From positions 4,793,501 to 4,857,500 of the forward strand of contig NZ_CP152049.1 in NCBI RefSeq assembly GCF_038630985.1: DNA of 64,000 bases, in the 5' to 3' direction. This stretch comes from Paenibacillus sp. FSL H8-0548 (lineage in GTDB: Bacteria; Bacillota; Bacilli; Paenibacillales; Paenibacillaceae). The translations under genes and the position numbers were made by a program. Under the pieces are notes generated by a model, which saw only the letters and a program-made list of their open reading frames with translations, was not told where the DNA came from and did not search any database. Positions 44,969-54,485 of this stretch are shown one piece after another; within the stretch, counting starts at the first letter, position 1; the number at the start of each line of letters is the position of its first letter.

Positions 44969-45958
44969 TTAATCATGTAGGATACTGCTCGAACCGTATA
45001 TCGCATCCATAACCCGATTTGTTCGCATCGCAGACTCTCCTGTGCTAGGTGATAATCCTTTGCCAATTAGCTCATCGACCACGCTTTGAATAAGAGGCTG
45101 CTGAATGTGCTTGGGCATTTCAAACTGGACCTCGATCTTTTCGGATTCGGTTTGAAGAACAACAGGCTCGTTTCCAAACGTTGAAAAAAGAATGCGTCCC
45201 TGGCTGCCAACAATTTCGTTCATTTCGTAATAATCAAACGACGCGAAACACCAAACCCCCGTCCCGTGTACGCCGGATTCAAACGTAAATTGAGCCGATA
45301 CGATATCGTCGGCCGCGTATAGCCCGCCTTGATTGGCCGCGACTCCTTGCGCCTTGCTAATCGGGCCGAGAATGAAATCGAAAATGTCCAGCGTATGCGA
45401 AGCCACATCGACAAATTTGCCTCCACCGGACAAGGCAGGGTCCACTCTCCATGATACTGCCTTTCCCGCTTTCTCTTCCTCTGATGGCGGAGCATAATGC
45501 GTTGCCTTCACGAAGCATACCTCGCCAATTCGACCTTCTTGGACCCATTCCTTAATCTGAATGAACTTCGGCAGCGCTCTTCGATAATAAGCAACGAATA
45601 AAGCTGTGCCGGCATCCTTGCAGGCGCGCAGCATCTCTGTACACTCATCTGAATTCATCCCCATCGGCTTTTCTACGTATACCGGTTTCCCCGCTTGGGC
45701 GCACATCAATGCATAGGTCATATGTGAGGAGGGCGGAGTAGCAATATAAACCGCATCTATTTCAGGATGATGTATAATCGCTTCAGCCTTATCAAACCAT
45801 TCGGGAACTTGGTGACGTTCCGCATAATCCTTCGCAAGCTCTCCGCTGCGCCGCATGACGGCTTGGAGCACGGAATGCTCCGCTATTTGGAAAGCAGGCC
45901 CGCTTTTTACTTCCGTCACTTCTCCGCATCCGATAATTCCCCAACGTACCATTTTCAT
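44969..45958 (-). CDS. Gfo/Idh/MocA-family oxidoreductase
   Basis: 329 residues from ATG 45958 behind AGAGGTG; a GTG at 45967 is an alternative. NAD-binding VRWGIIGCGEVTEVKSGPAF and signature VEKPMGMNSDECTEML, then the C-terminal domain with SGGGKFVDVASHTLDIFDF, where D and H fit substrate/catalytic positions. Substrate unknown. It is a single gene, not linked to a transporter. Confidence 0.9.
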   Translation of the reverse strand: MKMVRWGIIGCGEVTEVKSGPAFQIAEHSVLQAVMRRSGELAKDYAERHQVPEWFDKAEAIIHHPEIDAVYIATPPSSHMTYALMCAQAGKPVYVEKPMGMNSDECTEMLRACKDAGTALFVAYYRRALPKFIQIKEWVQEGRIGEVCFVKATHYAPPSEEEKAGKAVSWRVDPALSGGGKFVDVASHTLDIFDFILGPISKAQGVAANQGGLYAADDIVSAQFTFESGVHGTGVWCFASFDYYEMNEIVGSQGRILFSTFGNEPVVLQTESEKIEVQFEMPKHIQQPLIQSVVDELIGKGLSPSTGESAMRTNRVMDAIYGSSSILHD

Positions 45959-46179
45959 AACATTCACCTCTGCTGCTAAAATTTCCTAAGCTTATTGAAT
46001 TCGACACGATTCATGGTTATCCTCCGCACAAACTGCACATTTCATATACAGTCCAATCTGAGGGAGATTTCTTTTCATAGAATATAGAAATGGAGTCGGA
46101 GAAATCCGCTTCTATTCTATTTTTATTACGAAGCTTCGAAACAATGAAAAGCTTTATAGTGGAGGGAGGTAGAATTAGT

Positions 46180-46410
46180 ATGAATGAAATGCATCATTTT
46201 ATAATGAACCATATGAATTGCAGGGTCCGTGTGCATACTTGCGATGGGCGATACTACGAGGGCGTTATCGTTAAAATGGAAAATAATCACCTTTATTTAC
46301 GGCCAACAGGCGGAAACCGAGATTCACGAAAAGCCTACACCTCGCTATGGTTCGGTGGCGGTCTTCTAGCTTTATCTCTATTTGCTCTTTTGGCCATAGC
46401 CTTATTCTAA
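46180..46410 (+). CDS. Small Sm-like/SH3-like domain protein with C-terminal membrane helix
   Basis: 76 residues from ATG 46180 with the strong site GGAGGGAGGT; the longer open frame to 46090 is not needed. The N-terminus MNHMNCRVRVHTCDGRYYEG continues VIVKMENNHLYL and resembles the five-stranded Sm/LSm beta barrel. The last ~25 residues (SLWFGGGLLALSLFALLAIA) form one membrane helix. I do not recognise a named family. It is monocistronic. Confidence 0.65.
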   Translation: MNEMHHFIMNHMNCRVRVHTCDGRYYEGVIVKMENNHLYLRPTGGNRDSRKAYTSLWFGGGLLALSLFALLAIALF

Positions 46411-46463
46411 AACTATCAACGTCAATTTTGCCATTATGCTCTATGTTATTTCTCTACCAAAAT

Positions 46464-46515
46464 CAAAAAAAGAGGCTCTCCCAAAAGGTTATAGACCTTA
46501 GGGACAGCCTCTTTG
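46464..46515 (-). terminator. Terminator of the ferredoxin-NADP reductase gene
   Basis: AAAGAGGCTGTCCC pairs with GGGAGAGCCTCTTT, followed by TTTTT on the minus strand; also in place to end the small plus-strand gene. Confidence 0.78.
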
Positions 46516-46587
46516 AATGATCAGCGGAAACCGTCTTGCCAATAATAACTCCGTTCAGAACGAGATTACCATGTTTAGCTTGCCAAT

Positions 46588-47628
46588 TTATTCTTCCTCC
46601 ACAACGCCGAGCGCTTTATTTTTTTCCTTAAACCGCTCGTTATGAGAGGAAACATAAGCTACCTTCGGTGCTTCGGGATCAAGATACAGCTTCACACTGT
46701 TTAAGGCAAGCACGCCGTCAGTGAATGCGCCCGCGATCAATTTCACTTTGCTCTCGTAGGTGACAAAATCTCCAGCCGCATAGATGCCAGGGATGCTTGT
46801 CTCCATTCTTGTACCCACCTTCATCTCCCACTCTCCCGCTTTCAATCCCCATAGCGTAAGCGCGTTATAATCAGCTTCCATACCGTGATTCACGATAACG
46901 GCGTCTACCTCAATCAGTTTACTTTCACTCGTTTCCGTATGTGCAATCTCGACCTTATTAATCTCAGCTCCATTGCTGCTGTAAAGCGATTTAATGACAT
47001 ATGGCGCAGCAATCGTTACAGACGACTGTTTCATAGTCGCAACACTTTTCTCATGTCCGCTAAACTTCTCTCGCCGATGTACAATCGTCACGCTTGCAGC
47101 TAAAGGCTCAAGCTCGTTAGCCCAGTCTACAGCAGAATCACCGCCGCCTGAAATAAGGACATGCTTGCCTCGGAATATATTCAGTTCTTGAACGGTGTAA
47201 TGTAGATTACCCACTTCATACCGTTCAACACCTTCGATATCGAGCTTGACCGGCTTATTGATGCCATAACCTACGGTCAAAATAATCGTACGGCTATAAT
47301 GCTGTTCTCCAGTCGCCGAAGTTAACAGAAAAGTTCCATCCGGCTGCTTCTCCGTACTAATAATTTCCTGCCCGAGCACGATCGTCGGATCAAATGTTTT
47401 TGCTTGCTGCTCCAATTGACGAATCAGCACTTCGCAGCGAATCGGTGTAATTCCTCCCACATCCCAAATTAATTTCTCAGGATAAAGGAGCATTCTTCCG
47501 CCCAATTGATCACTTGCTTCGATTAGCTTCGTTTTCAAATCACGCATCCCGCTGTAAAAGGCTGTGTACATGCCCGCAGGGCCACCTCCAATGATGGTGA
47601 CGTCATAGATATCTATAGACTCGTTCAT
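46588..47628 (-). CDS. Thioredoxin-reductase-like ferredoxin/flavodoxin-NADP+ reductase (YumC-type)
   Basis: 346 residues from ATG 47628 behind GGAGGTACAGAG. FAD motif [25 protein letters not shown] motif [14 protein letters not shown] and C-terminal FAD motif GIYAAGDFV followed by [12 protein letters not shown]. The redox CxxC of thioredoxin reductase is absent and there is a C-terminal extension, both typical of the YumC/Fnr2 family. It supplies electrons to or from ferredoxin. Confidence 0.9.
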   Translation of the reverse strand: MNESIDIYDVTIIGGGPAGMYTAFYSGMRDLKTKLIEASDQLGGRMLLYPEKLIWDVGGITPIRCEVLIRQLEQQAKTFDPTIVLGQEIISTEKQPDGTFLLTSATGEQHYSRTIILTVGYGINKPVKLDIEGVERYEVGNLHYTVQELNIFRGKHVLISGGGDSAVDWANELEPLAASVTIVHRREKFSGHEKSVATMKQSSVTIAAPYVIKSLYSSNGAEINKVEIAHTETSESKLIEVDAVIVNHGMEADYNALTLWGLKAGEWEMKVGTRMETSIPGIYAAGDFVTYESKVKLIAGAFTDGVLALNSVKLYLDPEAPKVAYVSSHNERFKEKNKALGVVEEE

Positions 47629-47724
47629 CTCTGTACCTCCAGTTAGCATTCCTTGTTTTCATATTAAAGACCATACTGCGCTTGGTGAATTCGACTATAA
47701 GAACCGCTGTTCCAACATGCCATT

Positions 47725-48759
47725 TCACACCTTTGTCCTGCTGAGCAAATAAAGAAAGTAAGGCGCACCGATTACTGCTATAACGATTCCCGTAGGAATC
47801 TCAAGAGGCTGAACAATCCAACGCCCAATCGTATCTGCGATAATAACAAGCAGCGAGCCTATTAATGCCGATGTCGGGAGCAAGAATTGATGCGTCGAAC
47901 CAACAAGCCTTCGTCCGAGATGCGGCGCTATCAAGCCAACAAAACCGATCCCTCCGCTCACCGCTACACAAGAAGCGGAAAGACCAACAGCTGCAGCCAA
48001 TAATATTGTCTGTTCTCTAGTTACTGAGGTTCCTAATCCTGTCGCCAGCTGATCTCCTAAATTAAGCACATTCATCGTACGCGCTTTGAAGAATACAAAT
48101 GGAAGCAGCACAACAATCCAAGGCAGCAGGGACAGTACGAATGTCCAATCCGCCCCCCAAATGCTTCCGGCAAGCCAAGTCGCGACGAATCGAAACTTTT
48201 GCGGACTTAATCTAATCGTGAGTACAATCATCGCGGAGCTAACGGCCGCGGAAACGGCAATGCCTGACATCAGCAGCCGAATCGGAATCAAGCCTTCCGA
48301 CCGTTTATAAGCTAATCCATAAATTAAAGCAGCAATCAATGAGCCGCCAACAAATGCCAATAGGGGAAGCAAAGCTACAGGCGCAGCGTTCGTTGTCGGA
48401 TAGAAGGAAATAAAGAGCATAACCATAAGCCCTGCCCCCGCATTAATGCCAAGAATACCTGGATCAGCTAACGCATTGCGTGAGATTCCCTGCATAACGC
48501 AGCCAGCCACGGCTAAGCCAGCGCCAATAAGGACTGAAATCACAATTCTTGGAAGACGGAATTCGAACAAAATCAAATTTTGCTCATCACCGCCAAAGCC
48601 AAATATGACTTTTAATAAATCCAGCGGCGGCAATCGTGTATATCCTGTGTTCATACTTATGAAAAAAGAAATGAGGATAAGCAGGCCTAAAATGACCATT
48701 GCCTGAATAGCTCTTTTTCGCTTACGAGCCTCTGAATTAGATAATAAATGATGATTCAT
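47725..48759 (-). CDS. FecCD-family iron-siderophore ABC permease (second)
   Basis: 344 residues, about nine to ten helices. FecCD motifs RLPRIVISVLIGAGLAVAGC, MQGISRNALADPGILGINAG and GFVGLIAPHLGRRLVG. It begins 3 bp after its partner. Similar in layout to B. subtilis YfiZ-YfhA-type pairs, which borrow a separately encoded ATPase; none lies here. Confidence 0.94.
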   Translation of the reverse strand: MNHHLLSNSEARKRKRAIQAMVILGLLILISFFISMNTGYTRLPPLDLLKVIFGFGGDEQNLILFEFRLPRIVISVLIGAGLAVAGCVMQGISRNALADPGILGINAGAGLMVMLFISFYPTTNAAPVALLPLLAFVGGSLIAALIYGLAYKRSEGLIPIRLLMSGIAVSAAVSSAMIVLTIRLSPQKFRFVATWLAGSIWGADWTFVLSLLPWIVVLLPFVFFKARTMNVLNLGDQLATGLGTSVTREQTILLAAAVGLSASCVAVSGGIGFVGLIAPHLGRRLVGSTHQFLLPTSALIGSLLVIIADTIGRWIVQPLEIPTGIVIAVIGAPYFLYLLSRTKV

Positions 48760-48762
48760 ACG

Positions 48763-49815
48763 TCACAGCTCTCTCCTTTCCTTGCGAGCCAGGTAGAGGA
48801 AGAACGGTACTCCGATTAATGCAATAACGGCATTTACAGGAGCTTCATGAGGAGGATTGATCATTCTAGCCGCAAGATCGGATAATACGACCAGCAAACT
48901 GCCAAGCACCGCCGAGCAAGGAATAATCCAGCGGTAATCGACACCAACCACATATCTTGCTAGATGTGGAATGATAAGACCAATAAACCCGATAGCTCCA
49001 ATCACCGATACCGACGCTCCTGCCAAAATGAGTACAACAAGAGCGCTAAGCAGCTTGACTAAGGATGTGTGCTGTCCAAGACCTTTAGCAATATCGCTGC
49101 CAAGGCTTAGCAGCGTTATAGAATGGGATAGGGCAAGAGCTCCGATCATTGCGGCTGCAATCCAAGGAAATATAATTTTGATATGCATCCATTTCGTACC
49201 CGCCGTACCGCCGGCATTCCAAAAGGCAATGTCTTGATCTACATTGTAATAGAAAGCTAATGCTTCGCTTAAAGCGACCAAGAGCGAGCTAAGCGCAGCC
49301 CCTGCGAGAACAAGCCGTATCGGCGTCAAGCCGCCTCTCGTCAATGAACCAATGTCATAAACGAGTGTGGCGCCGAGACCGGCGCCCACAAACGAATAAA
49401 ACATCAGATAAATAAATGAAAGTCCTGGATAAAACGCAAAGCTGAGTGCTATGACAAAACCTGCCCCCGCATTAATTCCCAGCAAGCCTGAGTCAGCTAG
49501 CGGGTTGCGTGTTATTCCTTGCATAATCGCACCTGCTACAGCAAAGCAAGCCCCAACCAGAGCGCCTGCTATTACACGGGGCAAACGGATCGTCTGGATA
49601 ATTTGATGGTCCAAATTATCAGGATTGAAGTGCACAATGGCATTCCAAACCGTTATCAACCGGATGTCGGCCGCTCCGACAGCTGCAGACCATGCAATGC
49701 TTAGCAGCAAGGCCGCGATACTGGAGACCAGAAGCACGACTGCTGCCCGAGGTCTGGAATAAACCTTCTTTTCCTTGACCTCATTATAGGAATGAATAAC
49801 ATGATGCCGACTCAT
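48763..49815 (-). CDS. FecCD-family iron-siderophore ABC permease (first)
   Basis: 350 residues from ATG 49815 behind AAGGTGG. RLPRVIAGALVGACFAVAGA, MQGITRNPLADSGLLGINAG and IGLIIPHLARYVVG are the FecCD blocks. First gene of the pair, downstream of a Fur-like operator. No binding-protein gene precedes it, only a short possible remnant. Confidence 0.94.
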   Translation of the reverse strand: MSRHHVIHSYNEVKEKKVYSRPRAAVVLLVSSIAALLLSIAWSAAVGAADIRLITVWNAIVHFNPDNLDHQIIQTIRLPRVIAGALVGACFAVAGAIMQGITRNPLADSGLLGINAGAGFVIALSFAFYPGLSFIYLMFYSFVGAGLGATLVYDIGSLTRGGLTPIRLVLAGAALSSLLVALSEALAFYYNVDQDIAFWNAGGTAGTKWMHIKIIFPWIAAAMIGALALSHSITLLSLGSDIAKGLGQHTSLVKLLSALVVLILAGASVSVIGAIGFIGLIIPHLARYVVGVDYRWIIPCSAVLGSLLVVLSDLAARMINPPHEAPVNAVIALIGVPFFLYLARKERREL

Positions 49816-49855
49816 TTTTACCACCTTATATCTATTAATTTTTTATTTAATTGAC

Positions 49856-49930
49856 AAGAGCTTCTCAACCACTTCATCCAATTGCTCATTAACCGCATTG
49901 ATGATAGTGATAATCATAATCAATTAAATG
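49856..49930 (-). pseudogene. Possible C-terminal tail of a lost siderophore-binding protein
   Basis: On the minus strand, the codons IINAVNEQLDEVVEKLLSIK then stop (49856) lie between the Fur-like box and the first permease gene, in the place where a binding-protein gene would be. The amphipathic, charged helix resembles the end of such a protein, with no start or ribosome site. This is an inference from about 20 codons and could be chance. Confidence 0.35.
49902..49922 (-). promoter_or_regulatory. Fur-like box
   Basis: TGATAGTGATAATCATAATC (49902 onward) closely matches the Fur consensus GATAATGATTATC as overlapping hexamers. It lies about 90 bp upstream of the siderophore permease pair, implying iron repression. 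Confidence 0.7.
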
Positions 49931-50044
49931 GCTTTGTTAAATATACTCTTTATTGGTTTTCGTGTATATTCACGGAAGGACATCCCTTACTGTATGGACA
50001 ATTGTCAGGCAGCAATTAGCTGAGCGGCTATTCCTATATTTTCT

Positions 50045-50090
50045 TTGACAATACTGAATCGCATAGAATAAAATATTAGTTAGTCGACTA
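50045..50090 (+). promoter_or_regulatory. Promoter and palindromic operator of the MarR-ABC operon
   Basis: TTGACA (50045-50050) and TAAAAT (50069-50074) with an 18-bp spacer. Immediately downstream is TAGTCGACTA (50081-50090), a perfect palindrome at the expected start site, well placed for autorepression by the MarR protein. Confidence 0.65.
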
Positions 50091-50119
50091 CATATAATTA
50101 AAGAAGGGGGTCATTTGCT

Positions 50120-50596
50120 ATGAGGCCACCGATTAACAACGGACATATTACACGGTTAATGTCCCATCTCGTAAGACGGCATCATCATAATATACATACG
50201 CTCCTGAACGAGCATCATGTATATCCCGGACAACCGCCTCTCATGTTTGCACTGGCGCGAGAAGGCGGACAGAGCCAGAACGAGCTGGCTCGCCAGCTCG
50301 ATATTAAAGCAGCAACGCTTACGGTTATGTTGAATCGGATGGAGAAAAACGGCCTCGTCCGGCGTGAGACTGATGCTCGCGATCTGCGCGTATCTCGCAT
50401 TTATTTATCTGATAAAGGGCACTCAACGCTGAAGATAGTCCGAGAAACACTCGATATGTTAGAACAGCGGGCGCTGGACAATTTTTCCGAAGAAGAAACG
50501 GAGCTGCTGAGAGGTCTTCTGGCACGAATGAATGACAACGTCACTACCATGTCCGAGACTCTCCCTCTTCCTAATTCTGCTAACGATACTAATTAA
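50120..50596 (+). CDS. MarR-family transcriptional regulator
   Basis: 158 residues. Winged-helix core: SQNELARQLDIKAATLTVML (recognition helix) and GLVRRETDARDLRVSRIYLS (wing with the conserved DxRxxR-like DARDLR). It precedes two multidrug-type ABC genes and ends 13 bp before the first. Expected to repress the operon until a ligand binds. ATG follows AAGAAGGGGG. Confidence 0.93.
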   Translation: MRPPINNGHITRLMSHLVRRHHHNIHTLLNEHHVYPGQPPLMFALAREGGQSQNELARQLDIKAATLTVMLNRMEKNGLVRRETDARDLRVSRIYLSDKGHSTLKIVRETLDMLEQRALDNFSEEETELLRGLLARMNDNVTTMSETLPLPNSANDTN

Positions 50597-50609
50597 CAGA
50601 GGTGAACCT

Positions 50610-52346
50610 ATGCTCAAGCTAGTCTCCTATTTACGTCCACATTGGGCTGCCACCCTGCTCGCTCCGCTCCTTATGCTGCTTGAGGTTAGTATGGATCTGC
50701 TGCAGCCTATGCTGATGGCGAGCATCATTGATCAAGGCGTCATGAAGGGCGATATCATTCACATTCGCAATAGCGGAATGCTAATGCTGGGCGCGGCTCT
50801 AGTTGGACTCCTCGGCGGGGTCGGCTGTACGGTTTACTCCTCTATCGCTTCTCAGCGGTTTGGGGAGGATCTGCGTCATGATCTCTTTACGAAGGTACAG
50901 AGCTTTTCTTTCAGAAATCTAGATAAGCTGAATACAGGCTCACTCATTACTAGACTTACAAACGATATCGTGCAGCTGCAAACGATGGTGCAAATGCTGC
51001 TTCGAATTTTCGTTCGGTCCCCCTTGCTTGCCATCGGCAGCATGATCATGGCCGTTGTGATCAGCCCTAAGCTTGCTGTCATTTTAGCTATTGCTGTGCC
51101 GCTGCTGTTCATCGTTATGTTCCTGCTCATCCGTGCTACCCTTCCGCTGTTCTCCAGTGTGCAGAAGAAAATGGATAAGGTTAATACGGTACTGCAAGAA
51201 AATTTTGCTGGCATTCGCCTATCCAAAGCATTTGTTCGTGCAGACTATGAGAACAAGCGATTCGGTCGTGCCAATGAGGACTATACGAAGGTAGCTATTA
51301 AAGCACAGCGTCTAGTCGCGATTAATATGCCGATTTTGACTACTATTTTGAATGTTTGTATCGTAGCTGTTCTTTTGCTTGGAGGAAAGGATGCTATCAA
51401 CGGCTCATTCGAGGTTGGCAGCCTAGTTGCTTTCATTAACTATGTAACGCAGGTGCTGTTCTCCGTCTCCTCTGTTGCAATGATGCTCGTGCGCATCTCT
51501 AGCGCCAAAGTATCGGCAGACCGTATTCAAGAGGTAATGGCTACTGATTCAGAAATTCAAAGTGCGGCACAAACAGTACAACATGTTCAACAGCGCGGCG
51601 AAGTTACATTCGATAATGTCAGCTTTGGCTATCGTTCAGCAGAAAACGAAGCTGTGCTTAGCGAATTGTCCTTCACCGTTCATTCTGGACAGAATGTAGC
51701 AATTATCGGTGCTACAGGATCAGGAAAATCCTCTCTTGTAGGACTCATCCCACGTTTGTACGATGCAACGACTGGCCGGGTTTTGGTTGACGGCGTGGAT
51801 GTACGTGACTACGAGCTGCAATCTCTTAGAGAGAGAATTGGCATCGTCCTGCAGGAATCGATCCTTTTTTCCGGCTCTATACGCGAAAATATTCGTTATG
51901 GCAAGCCAGATGCATCGGACGAGGAGGTTATTGCCGCCGCAGAAGCTGCGCAAGCGCATGACTTCATCGAGGCAATGCCAAGCGGTTACGATACGCTGCT
52001 CGGACAACGGGGAATTAATCTCTCTGGCGGGCAAAAGCAGCGAATCTCCATTGCGCGGGCGCTTATCCTTCAGCCAACCATCCTCATCCTCGACGACAGT
52101 ACCAGTGCGATCGACATGGGAACGGAATCGCGGATTCAATTCGCACTGGCACAATTAATGAAGGGACGCACAAGCTTTCTCATCGCGCAGCGTATTTCCT
52201 CTGTCATGAATGCAGATAAGATTCTATTGTTGGACGATGGAAGATTGGTTGCCGAAGGCACACACAGCGAGCTGCTCGCTTCCTGTGAGCTGTATCAGGA
52301 AATCTATCGTTCACAGCTCGGGAAGGAAGAACCAATCTATGGCTAA
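50610..52346 (+). CDS. Heterodimeric ABC multidrug exporter, degenerate-site subunit (BmrC-like)
   Basis: 578 residues from ATG 50610 (AGAGGTGA site). Six-helix exporter domain, then ATPase: Walker A GATGSGKSS, signature LSGGQKQR, Walker B ILILDDSTSAID. The Walker B catalytic Glu is Asp, and the H-loop is IAQRISS, with Gln for His. Its own nucleotide site is therefore non-hydrolysing, but its intact LSGGQ completes the partner's active site. It overlaps the second subunit by 8 bp. Confidence 0.93.
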   Translation: MLKLVSYLRPHWAATLLAPLLMLLEVSMDLLQPMLMASIIDQGVMKGDIIHIRNSGMLMLGAALVGLLGGVGCTVYSSIASQRFGEDLRHDLFTKVQSFSFRNLDKLNTGSLITRLTNDIVQLQTMVQMLLRIFVRSPLLAIGSMIMAVVISPKLAVILAIAVPLLFIVMFLLIRATLPLFSSVQKKMDKVNTVLQENFAGIRLSKAFVRADYENKRFGRANEDYTKVAIKAQRLVAINMPILTTILNVCIVAVLLLGGKDAINGSFEVGSLVAFINYVTQVLFSVSSVAMMLVRISSAKVSADRIQEVMATDSEIQSAAQTVQHVQQRGEVTFDNVSFGYRSAENEAVLSELSFTVHSGQNVAIIGATGSGKSSLVGLIPRLYDATTGRVLVDGVDVRDYELQSLRERIGIVLQESILFSGSIRENIRYGKPDASDEEVIAAAEAAQAHDFIEAMPSGYDTLLGQRGINLSGGQKQRISIARALILQPTILILDDSTSAIDMGTESRIQFALAQLMKGRTSFLIAQRISSVMNADKILLLDDGRLVAEGTHSELLASCELYQEIYRSQLGKEEPIYG

Positions 52347-54183
52347 ACAAGAGGATAATCAGAAGGAAGTTAGCAGCGGCGCACCAGACTTAAGTATGCG
52401 GGGCGGCGGTCCGCGCGGCGGCATGCCAATGAAGAAGGTTAAGCCCAAAAATACGATGCAGACGATCAACCGCATATGGGGTTACATTCGCACTTATAGG
52501 CGCGGGCTCATCGCAGTTTTCTTATTCACTATAATGACGACACTGCTATCATTAATTGCTCCTTATCTGCTCGGCAGCGCTGTTGATAATTACATCATTC
52601 CTCAAAATTACGAGGGGCTGCTTGCTCTATGCTCCGTTCTGCTCGCTGTTTATGCAGGTACAGCTTTGACGGCATGGCTGCAGCAGCAGGTCATGGTAAA
52701 AGTATCGCAGCATACGGTACAAGCGATGCGCCGTGATATTTTTGCAAGGCTGCAGCTGCTTCCTCTCCGCTTCTTCGACAGCAAGACGCGCGGGGAGCTT
52801 ATGAGCCGAACGACCAACGATATTGAAAATGTATCTGGTACACTTAATCAGAGTGTCACACAGCTGATTTCCAGCGTATTATCGCTAATCGGCTCACTCG
52901 CCATTATGCTCTACCTCAACATTTGGCTGACCTTGCTCAGTATGGTTACCATACCCCTTGTCATGCTATTTACAAAAATGATCACGGCTCGCACGCGTAA
53001 ATATTTTACGAAGCAGCAGGAAAATCTCGGAGAGCTGAACAGCTACATCGAGGAGACGATCTCTGGTCAGAAGGTTGTGCAGGTTTATCGAAGAGAGAAA
53101 ATTACTGGCGAGCAGTTCTCTGAAATCAATCACAAGCTGACGAACGCCAGCATTCAAGCCCAAATCTATTCAGGCACCGTAGGACCTGTAATGAACGTAC
53201 TTAATAACTTAAGCTTTGCGCTTATCGCAGCTGTAGGCGGTTGGATGGCTTTCAAGGATTGGACAACCGTTGGTGTAATCGTCGCATTCCTCAACTATTC
53301 CAAGCAGTTTCAACGACCGCTCAGCGATCTCGCTAACCAGTTCAATCTCGTACAATCTGCAGTGGCCGGCGCCGAGAGGGTATTTGAAACCATTGATACA
53401 GAAACAGAGTATGATGATCCTTCTCAAAGCAAGTTACTCGGTGAGGTACGGGGCGAGGTCCGCTTCGACCATGTCTCCTTCAGCTATAAGGAAGGCGTGC
53501 CCATTCTTAACGAAGTGTCGCTTACCGCAAGCCCAGGGCAGACGATTGCTCTCGTCGGTCCGACGGGTGCTGGCAAAACGACGATCATCAACCTTCTTAC
53601 TCGCTTCTATGAAATAGACTCTGGTTCCGTCACGATTGACGGTATCGATATTCGGCTGCTGGACAAAGACAGCTTGCGCAGCAAGCTTGGCATCGTACTA
53701 CAGGACGCCTACGTGTTCTCCGATACGATTCGGGAAAATATCCGGTACGGCAGACTCGTTGCGACCGATTCAGAGATTGAAGCTGCAGCCCGGCTTGCGA
53801 ACGCGCACAGCTTCATCAAGAAGCTGCCGCAGGGCTACGACACCGTGCTGACTTCCGGAGGCAGTAATTTAAGTCAAGGTCAGCGTCAGCTGCTGACAAT
53901 CGCCCGCGCGGTGCTCGCTGACCCAGCTATTCTCATCCTGGATGAGGCGACCAGCAGCATTGATACTCGTACAGAGATGCATATTCAGACAGCTATGCAC
54001 ACGCTGATGGAGGGCCGCACTAGCTTTGTCATCGCCCATCGACTCAGTACGATTCGCGAGGCTGACCAAATACTAGTCATCAATCAGGGCGGCATAACCG
54101 AGCGCGGCACACATGATGAGCTGTTGTCGAAGCGCGGCTTCTATTACGAGCTGTATAACAGCCAGTTCAAGCGTTCTGGGTGA
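52339..54183 (+). CDS. Heterodimeric ABC multidrug exporter, catalytic subunit (BmrD-like)
   Basis: 614 residues from ATG 52339. A disordered Gly/Lys-rich N-terminus (~35 residues), six-helix exporter domain, then ATPase with Walker A GPTGAGKTT, Walker B ILILDEATSSID and H-loop IAHRLST, all catalytic residues intact. The signature is LSQGQRQ rather than LSGGQ. Paired with the upstream subunit it gives one canonical and one degenerate site, as in BmrCD/TM287-288. Confidence 0.94.
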   Translation: MAKQEDNQKEVSSGAPDLSMRGGGPRGGMPMKKVKPKNTMQTINRIWGYIRTYRRGLIAVFLFTIMTTLLSLIAPYLLGSAVDNYIIPQNYEGLLALCSVLLAVYAGTALTAWLQQQVMVKVSQHTVQAMRRDIFARLQLLPLRFFDSKTRGELMSRTTNDIENVSGTLNQSVTQLISSVLSLIGSLAIMLYLNIWLTLLSMVTIPLVMLFTKMITARTRKYFTKQQENLGELNSYIEETISGQKVVQVYRREKITGEQFSEINHKLTNASIQAQIYSGTVGPVMNVLNNLSFALIAAVGGWMAFKDWTTVGVIVAFLNYSKQFQRPLSDLANQFNLVQSAVAGAERVFETIDTETEYDDPSQSKLLGEVRGEVRFDHVSFSYKEGVPILNEVSLTASPGQTIALVGPTGAGKTTIINLLTRFYEIDSGSVTIDGIDIRLLDKDSLRSKLGIVLQDAYVFSDTIRENIRYGRLVATDSEIEAAARLANAHSFIKKLPQGYDTVLTSGGSNLSQGQRQLLTIARAVLADPAILILDEATSSIDTRTEMHIQTAMHTLMEGRTSFVIAHRLSTIREADQILVINQGGITERGTHDELLSKRGFYYELYNSQFKRSG

Positions 54184-54232
54184 TATGGCGAGTCCGATCT
54201 CCGTTACGTCCATATGATTTGCAACACAAAAT

Positions 54233-54279
54233 AAAGGATTGCTCTTACAGGTCATAGACCTTAAAGAGTAATCCCTTAT
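54233..54279 (+). terminator. Terminator of the MarR-ABC operon
   Basis: AAGGATTGCTCTT pairs with AAGAGTAATCCCTT across a 16-nt loop, then ATTTCTTCT. It lies about 50 bp past the last stop. Confidence 0.7.
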
Positions 54280-54287
54280 TTCTTCTC

Positions 54288-54485
54288 TATATAAGTTGAA
54301 CATAAAAATGAAGTATAAGCGAAGCGAGAAGATCGTTCTGGAGAAACGAAGTGTTCGCCTTTGCAGTCCATATTCTTACCTTTAAATGTTTTACAAAATC
54401 AAAGAATCTGGCTGCAACCGCGATCGTAAGAATGATCTACTTGCGCAGCGCATACTACGTAAATTTTATTTCGACCTATATATAC
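54288..54485 (-). repeat. Inverted-repeat intergenic element, copy B (longest)
   Basis: Long imperfect foldback. One end reads TATATAAGTTGAACATAAAA and the other, on the opposite strand, TATATAGGTCGAAATAAAAT. Inner arms include GCGAGAAGATCGTTCT against AGAATGATCTACTTGCGC. Its reverse complement aligns over most of its length with copy A. It begins directly after the TAG stop of the binding-protein gene at 54485. Confidence 0.85.

Noticed and set aside
46588..47628. Thioredoxin reductase
   Set aside because: FAD and NADPH motifs fit, but the redox-active CxxC is missing and the C-terminal extension matches the YumC-type ferredoxin-NADP reductase.
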